Below, in pieces: positions 14,161 to 18,078 of a stretch of 18,078 nucleotides of DNA; position 1 is the first letter of the stretch; each line of letters opens with the position of its first letter. The notes under the pieces were generated by a model. That model saw nothing but the letters and a program-made list of their open reading frames with translations. It had not been told where the DNA came from and did not search any database. This stretch comes from CAYVAP01 sp964343195 (lineage in GTDB: Bacteria > Bacteroidota > Bacteroidia > J057). The stretch spans positions 1-18,078 of the forward strand of contig CAYFIR010000132.1 of the NCBI GenBank assembly GCA_964343195.1. Direction: 5' to 3'. Position numbers and translations under genes: made by a program.

Positions 14161-14260
14161 TGCATATCTCAGGGGCGAGATTAAATCCATTACCACCTAT
14201 GAGTTCGTACATATCTCACTGCTATGCCGTTGGGCAACTACAGGAGAAACAACTCATATG
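14161..14260 (-). other. Structured minus-strand segment upstream of the orphan terminator, tRNA-Arg-like
   Basis: On the minus strand, ATGAGTT (14257-14251) pairs with AACTCAT (14205-14199). These enclose a hairpin from CTCCTG (14246-14241) to CAG-t-GAG (about 14221-14215), with a TGCC-CAAC-GGCA tip. The words TGTAGTTGCCCAACGGCATAGC and GTACGAA recall the D arm and anticodon loop of a tRNA-Arg(ACG), but with extra bases and no good T arm. It could be a decayed tRNA or a small structured RNA ending at the terminator 14134-14160. Confidence 0.35.
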
Positions 14261-14514
14261 GATGGCAGTGAAATAATGCATGGTTTGTTTGGGTGTTTGG
14301 ATATACGCCAGAAAATGTAACAGGTTAGGAGAATTGGAGTTTTTCTATTATTCTGACTGTTCGCAATGTATTTTGGTATCCAGCCAGTAACTGGAGAATT
14401 AGGCTCAATCAATTATACTCTTGTCGGGTTAATGACATTAAGACAACCATGGATCTGACTAATTAGCTTTGTAAAACATACTCCCTGAAATCGGTCCAGC
14501 CACATACAGCTATT
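14261..14514. other. AT-rich gap with nothing recognised
   Basis: About 250 bases with no credible ORF on either strand, richer in A/T than its surroundings. A small palindrome, CCAGT-A-ACTGG, is present near 14382-14394. An ATG at 14449 is in frame with the downstream transferase gene, but a TAG at 14464 blocks it after five codons. Confidence 0.4.
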
Positions 14515-15180
14515 TTGATTTTTGCCAGGTCTCCCGAAGAGGAAGCCTTGCACAAAAACTGGGTTTCGGGAACCTACGAGGCCAATGTGGAGTTCAGCCG
14601 ACTCCTTACCGCCCATACCCTGACCATAGCCAGTGAAAGTGGACTCCCATTTTTTCACTTTGATTCCCTTCTTCAGGAAGGTAACAACTTTGGCGACCGG
14701 CTGTCCCAATCGTGTCAGAAGGTTTTTTCAGAGGGATACACCCATGTCCTGGTGATCGGCAATGACACGACCCAGCTTACAACTTCAGACCTAATCCAGG
14801 CCGCTTCTTTGCAACAGCGGGGTGCACTGGTATTGGGCCCCTCAACCGATGGGGGCGTATATCTACTGGGAATTTCTTCAAGTCAGTTCCAGCAGAAGAT
14901 TCTGGATCAGGTCAGGTGGAAAAGTCAACGGGTCATGGACGACCTGCTCCGCAATGCGGAAAACTCTGGCATTGAAACGGTCTTTCTGTCCTGGAAAAAC
15001 GACCTGGATGACTCAACTGACTTTGGGATTTTCATCAAATCAGGGGAAAGCAAAAGCAGGCTGGGCAAAAGGCTGATCAGGCTTACCCACACATCCCCCT
15101 CCATTGAAGGTGAGAAAGCCGTTTTTCACCTTCCTGTTTACCAACAGGTACTTTCTCTTAGAGGCCCCCCGAGCACCTGA
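14515..15180 (+). CDS. DUF2064 glycosyltransferase-like protein of arsenosugar clusters (CofC-like fold)
   Basis: Protein of about 221 aa resembling the 'rSAM/selenodomain-associated transferase 1' family, now linked to arsenosugar biosynthesis. Recognisable blocks are IFARSPEEEALHK at the start, FGDRLSQSCQKVFSEGYTHV, the nucleotide-binding core VLVIGNDTTQLTTSDLI, LGPSTDGGVYLLGIS and DLDDSTDFGIF. The usual KTRL after the first strand is replaced by HKNW. The role, glycosylation of an arsenic-ribose intermediate, is inferred from neighbours. The start is uncertain: TTG 14515 is the best in-frame initiator, but ILIFAR homology begins three codons earlier and no ATG is available after the TAG at 14464. 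A rare initiator or a damaged 5' end is possible. Confidence 0.78.
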   Translation: MIFARSPEEEALHKNWVSGTYEANVEFSRLLTAHTLTIASESGLPFFHFDSLLQEGNNFGDRLSQSCQKVFSEGYTHVLVIGNDTTQLTTSDLIQAASLQQRGALVLGPSTDGGVYLLGISSSQFQQKILDQVRWKSQRVMDDLLRNAENSGIETVFLSWKNDLDDSTDFGIFIKSGESKSRLGKRLIRLTHTSPSIEGEKAVFHLPVYQQVLSLRGPPST

Positions 15181-15331
15181 ATCACCCCTCCTGCTGGAAT
15201 TAACATTTCACTTTTTCATTTGTGGACCACCGTCTCCTGGAAATCATAGGTTGCCAGGGTTTCGTGCGTGTTTCCATGAAGCATATCTCACAACCGCCAA
15301 TCTTTCTCCCACATCTTAACAAAAGAAAACC
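15181..15331. other. Gap between the transferase and AhpD-like genes
   Basis: About 150 bases, no gene or repeat recognised. The last bases before the next ATG are A-rich (aacaaaagaaaacc), the usual initiation context in Bacteroidota. Confidence 0.4.
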
Positions 15332-15667
15332 ATGTCCAAATCATACTATGATCCTGCGGATTTAAGGAAATTCAAGAACATCTCAGACTGGGACAAGGAA
15401 CTTGGAGACAAGTTTTTTGACTACTACGGTACTGTATTCGAAGACGGTGCACTGACCGCACGAGAGAAGTCTCTGATTGCCCTGGCTGTCTCTCACGTAG
15501 TCAAATGTCCCTATTGCATTGACGCCTACACCAAGAGCGGACTGCAAAAAGGCATCACCAGAGAGGAAATGATGGAAGCCGTACACGCGGCCGCTGCCAT
15601 CGAGAGTGGCGCCACCCTGGTTCACGGTGTTCAGATGATGAACAAGTATGAGAAGCTGTCAATGTAG
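15332..15667 (+). CDS. AhpD/carboxymuconolactone decarboxylase-like protein associated with arsenosugar biosynthesis
   Basis: Small helical protein of 111 aa of the alkylhydroperoxidase-like family that accompanies radical SAM ArsS genes. The core is LTAREKSLIALAVSHVVKCPYCIDAYTKSGL, with the redox pair CPYC (Cys59, Cys62), then GITREEMMEAVHAAAAIESGATLVHG. In true AhpD the second Cys is followed four residues later by a proton-relay His; here that position is Tyr66, so a classical peroxidase mechanism is doubtful. A thiol-reducing role on an arsenic intermediate is an inference. Homologues in some bacteria reportedly carry selenocysteine; here both sites are ordinary TGT/TGC codons. Start ATG 15332 follows an A-rich leader. 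Confidence 0.88.
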   Translation: MSKSYYDPADLRKFKNISDWDKELGDKFFDYYGTVFEDGALTAREKSLIALAVSHVVKCPYCIDAYTKSGLQKGITREEMMEAVHAAAAIESGATLVHGVQMMNKYEKLSM

Positions 15668-15826
15668 CATGAAGCTTTTGACTTCAGGAAGCGCGATATG
15701 CCAGGCGAAAACTGATGAGGAACACCAATCACTCGAAAAATTTCCAAACAGCCTCTTCCCCTCCCTGAGTATCACCATACCACTCGAAACCCTTCTCTAC
15801 ACCACCCTATACAATTCAACTCAGAT
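15668..15826. other. Gap between the AhpD-like gene and arsS
   Basis: About 160 bases with no gene recognised. It holds one weak hairpin, TGAAG-CTTTTGA-CTTCA, near 15670-15686, without a T-run. The downstream part is C- and A-rich and low in structure. Confidence 0.35.
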
Positions 15827-16894
15827 ATGACGATCAAGACCAAGAAGCAATCACTCCTGAAACGGAACAACCAACTGGCAGACACAAACTACCAGATGGA
15901 AATCCTAGAAGGGGGCCTCTTTGCCGATGGAGAACTCCCAAAGTTTGCAGATAAAATCGCCGAAACGGGGCAATTTCCCCTTCGCCCACGGCAACTGGAA
16001 ATTCTGCAAATCAATGTAGGATACATGTGCAACCAGGTGTGTGAGCACTGCCACGTAGATGCCGGACCTGACCGAAAGGAAATCATGACCCGGGAAACCA
16101 TGCAGCAGTGCCTGGATGTCATCAAACAAACCGGTGCCCATACCCTCGACCTGACAGGTGGAGCCCCGGAAATGAACCCTGATTTCCGATGGTTTGTGGA
16201 AGAAGCCAGCAAAGCCGGAATCAAGGATTTCATCGTGCGGTCCAACCTCACCATCATCAGGTCCAATAAGAAGTACTACGACCTGCCGGATTTCTTCAAG
16301 CAATACAACATTCATGTAGTTTCCTCCATGCCCCACTGGACGCGAGGAAAAACCGACAAACAAAGAGGAAACGGGGTTTTTGACAAATCCATCAAAGCCT
16401 TACAGGAACTGAACCTCAGAGGCTACGGGATGCCAGATAGCGACCTGAAACTGGATCTGGTCTATAATCCTGCGGGAGCTTTCCTTCCTGGAGATCAGGC
16501 TTCCATGGAAAAGGATTTCAAGAAAGCCCTGCTGGAAGACTTTGGCATCCATTTCCATGACCTGTTTGCTATCACCAACCTTCCGATCGCGCGGTTCCTG
16601 GACTACCTGATCGCTTCTGATAACTACGAGGATTATATGTACAGCCTCGTGGAAGCCTTCAATCCATCTGCCGTTGCCAATGTAATGTGTACCAACACCA
16701 TTTCGGTTAGCTGGGATGGCTGGTTGTATGATTGTGACTTTAACCAGATGCTGGGCCTGAAGGTCGATAGCAAGGTCAAGCACATCAGCGAATACCAGGA
16801 AGACCTGCTTCAGGACAGGGACATCACCATTTCGCAGCATTGCTATGGATGCACCGCCGGTGCAGGTAGCAGTTGCCAGGGTTCAGTGGCTTAG
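15827..16894 (+). CDS. arsS: ArsS-type arsenosugar biosynthesis radical SAM enzyme
   Basis: Protein of 355 aa. The radical SAM motif CNQVCEHC uses Cys68, Cys72 and Cys75, with LTGGAPEMNP as the GGE-like SAM motif. The C-terminal Cys-rich domain (DUF3641 type) begins near NVMCTNTISVSWDGWLYDCDFNQ and ends with CYGC-x7-C (Cys339, Cys342, Cys350). In the established pathway ArsS transfers the 5'-deoxyadenosyl group of SAM to dimethylated arsenic, giving a dimethylarsinoyl adenosine that becomes the ribose core of arsenosugars. All Cys codons are TGC or TGT, so this is the non-selenocysteine version. The stop TAG lies at the edge of a MITE-like element; the ancestral stop can be reconstructed as the same codon. 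Confidence 0.93.
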   Translation: MTIKTKKQSLLKRNNQLADTNYQMEILEGGLFADGELPKFADKIAETGQFPLRPRQLEILQINVGYMCNQVCEHCHVDAGPDRKEIMTRETMQQCLDVIKQTGAHTLDLTGGAPEMNPDFRWFVEEASKAGIKDFIVRSNLTIIRSNKKYYDLPDFFKQYNIHVVSSMPHWTRGKTDKQRGNGVFDKSIKALQELNLRGYGMPDSDLKLDLVYNPAGAFLPGDQASMEKDFKKALLEDFGIHFHDLFAITNLPIARFLDYLIASDNYEDYMYSLVEAFNPSAVANVMCTNTISVSWDGWLYDCDFNQMLGLKVDSKVKHISEYQEDLLQDRDITISQHCYGCTAGAGSSCQGSVA

Positions 16895-17080
16895 AGGCTG
16901 TTTGGATTTTTCCTTATCGGCCCAAACTGGTCTTTTTGCGCCCTGTCTGCGTCAATTTTCCTCAAAATCCCGCAAGCGGGATTTCTCGAGACTCAAAGCT
17001 AGGGCCCCTTCCCCAGCTTTTCGTTGTCAGACCCCAAAAATCCTACGTTTGGCCTCGAAACACCAAAACCTAAACAGCCT
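16895..17080. mobile_element. MITE-like element, 186 bp, between arsS and pnp
   Basis: Terminal inverted repeats AGGCTGTTT (16895-16903) and AAACAGCCT (17072-17080) continue inward with similarity (GGATTTT against AGGTTTT). The pentamer CTTAG flanks both ends directly (16890-16894 and 17081-17085). Inside are a perfect 9-bp hairpin AAATCCCGC-AA-GCGGGATTT (16965-16984) and AAAGCT/AGCTTT (16995-17020). Left and right halves show further imperfect complementarity, so the whole unit can fold as one long stem. No ORF of note. Deleting the element plus one CTTAG leaves arsS and pnp 22 bases apart. Confidence 0.65.
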
Positions 17081-17107
17081 CTTAGAGCATTTGTAAATCG
17101 AAACTTC

Positions 17108-17920
17108 ATGCTTGAAAAAATAGAACAGACTGTATCCTACCTGAAGGAAAATGGCTTTGCAGAACCAGAAGTCGGGATCATCCTCGGCACGGGTTTGGGC
17201 AAACTCATCGACGAAATCGAGATCCAGGCCGAAGCCAATTACGAGGACATCCCTCATTTTCCAACTGCCACCCAGGAGTTCCATAAAGGCAAACTTGCCT
17301 ATGGACTACTGTCCGGGAAAAAGGTCGTGGTCATGCAGGGAAGGTTTCACCTTTACGAAGACTACACCCAGCAGGAGGTAACCTATCCCGTCCGGATCAT
17401 GCATAAGCTGGGAATCCACAAGCTCCTGATTTCCAATGCCTCAGGAGCGGTCAACCTGAATTTCCGCAAGGGAGAATTGATGCTGATCGATGACCACATC
17501 AACCTTCAGGGCGGTTCGCCACTGGCCTTTCAGGGGGTGGAAGCCCATGGGAGCAAGTTCACCGATCTGATTGCGCCATATGACCCGGAGCTAAATGCTG
17601 CACTGGAAAAGATCGCCGCAGAAAAAGCCATCAAGCTCAACAAGGGGGTCTATGCTGCGGTCTACGGGCCCCACCTGGAAACACGTGCGGAGTATCGATA
17701 CCTGGGCATCATCGGAGCTGATTCCGTAGGCATGAGCACCGTGCCGGAGGTCATCGTGGCCAATCACCTGGGGCTACCTGTGGCAGCCATTTCGGTCCTG
17801 ACCGATGAATGCGATCCCGACAATTTGACTCCCATCAATATTCCCGAAATCATTGAGCTTGCCGGTAAGGCAGAGCCTAAGCTGATCACCCTTTTTAAGG
17901 AGCTGGTCAACACCCTTTGA
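17108..17920 (+). CDS. Purine nucleoside phosphorylase, trimeric (class I) type
   Basis: Protein of 270 aa that cleaves purine nucleosides with phosphate. Motifs: GIILGTGLGKL (phosphate loop, about 23-33), MQGRFHLYEDYT, LLISNASGAVNLNF, LIDDHINLQG, YGPHLETRAEYRYL and GADSVGMSTVPEVIVANHLGL. The base-specificity pair is Glu191 (as Glu201 of human PNP) and Asp233 in LTDECD, where human PNP has Asn243. Asp at this site is the form found in MTAP and favours 6-aminopurines. ATG 17108 is chosen because MLEKIEQTVSYL begins the family; the open frame upstream lies in the MITE-like element. Context suggests it could release adenine from the ArsS product or from 5'-deoxyadenosine; ordinary purine salvage is the alternative. 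Confidence 0.92.
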   Translation: MLEKIEQTVSYLKENGFAEPEVGIILGTGLGKLIDEIEIQAEANYEDIPHFPTATQEFHKGKLAYGLLSGKKVVVMQGRFHLYEDYTQQEVTYPVRIMHKLGIHKLLISNASGAVNLNFRKGELMLIDDHINLQGGSPLAFQGVEAHGSKFTDLIAPYDPELNAALEKIAAEKAIKLNKGVYAAVYGPHLETRAEYRYLGIIGADSVGMSTVPEVIVANHLGLPVAAISVLTDECDPDNLTPINIPEIIELAGKAEPKLITLFKELVNTL

Positions 17921-17970
17921 CCCCAATCCGGCCCGGGTATAGGGCGGTTTTCTTCGATTGAACTAATTCG

Positions 17971-18001
17971 GAGGCTGACTCAAACAGTCAGCCTCTTTTT
18001 T
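17971..18001 (+). terminator. Strong intrinsic terminator after the PNP gene
   Basis: A perfect 10-bp stem, GAGGCTGACT (17971-17980) with AGTCAGCCTC (17986-17995) around the loop CAAAC, followed by six T (17996-18001). It closes the arsenosugar cluster. Its first seven bases, GAGGCTG, equal the tip of the MITE-like element at 16894. Confidence 0.95.
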
Positions 18002-18078
18002 AAGCAAGTATCCGCAATTATGGGCTGCAAAATGGCAGCTACCTGATGCTTGCAGAAGGAAGTAACGAACCATCCGGT
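18002..18078. other. Right-edge sequence, unassigned
   Basis: No gene start is visible before the window ends. One hairpin, GCTGC-aaaatg-GCAGC, is at 18024-18039. Too short to judge. Confidence 0.3.

Noticed and set aside
15827..16894. Selenocysteine in the arsS C-terminal Cys motif
   Set aside because: All relevant positions are TGC or TGT codons and the frame ends in TAG, with no internal TGA.
18021..18078. TPP-riboswitch-like words (ACCTGAT ... GAAGGAAG) at the right edge
   Set aside because: The essential upstream CTGAGA element and the expected stems are missing, and the window ends too soon to judge.
1..18078. CRISPR array, prophage structural genes or a defence system
   Set aside because: No regularly spaced repeats, cas, capsid, integrase, restriction or toxin-antitoxin genes were recognised on either strand.

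Overview
The window looks like chromosomal DNA of a member of the Bacteroidota, with moderate GC content. Reasons: a fused MoaC-MogA protein, a PadR regulator paired with a permease carrying a 'prefix' domain, an arsenosugar cluster of the type found in marine Bacteroidota, A-rich rather than Shine-Dalgarno leaders before most genes, and gaps full of short interspersed repeats. Genus cannot be told from the sequence.

Positions 65-7730 (+) are a nearly complete molybdenum cofactor (Moco) locus: xdhC, mocA, moaD, moeB (rhodanese fusion), moaE, moaCB fusion, moaA, moeA. MoaA and the MoaC domain make cPMP. MoaD/MoaE, charged by MoeB-rhodanese, make molybdopterin. The MogA domain and MoeA adenylate it and insert molybdate. 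MocA adds CMP, and XdhC sulfurates and delivers the cofactor to xanthine dehydrogenase-type enzymes, which are not in the window. Convergent to it, modC-modB-modA (8109-10489, -) encode molybdate uptake, so the first ~10.5 kb is one molybdenum module.

Positions 10640-13614 (+) hold padR and a prefix-domain FtsX/MacB-type permease, with a long inverted repeat just upstream that is a likely operator. Positions 13975-14260 hold a tRNA-Cys-like cloverleaf, fragments resembling other tRNAs and an orphan intrinsic terminator.

Positions 14515-17920 (+) are an arsenosugar-type cluster: DUF2064 transferase, AhpD-like protein, radical SAM ArsS and a purine nucleoside phosphorylase (PNP), closed by a strong terminator at 17971-18001. 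No arsM is present in the window.

The gaps are unusually rich in repeats. There are two 325-bp direct copies that align without gaps and keep a 12-bp hairpin through compensated base changes. There are two MITE-like elements with inverted ends and CTTAG direct repeats; removing the one between arsS and pnp restores a 22-nt operon-like spacing. Heptamer tracts flank moaA, and quasi-palindromic simple repeats fill the moaE-moaCB and moaCB-moaA gaps.
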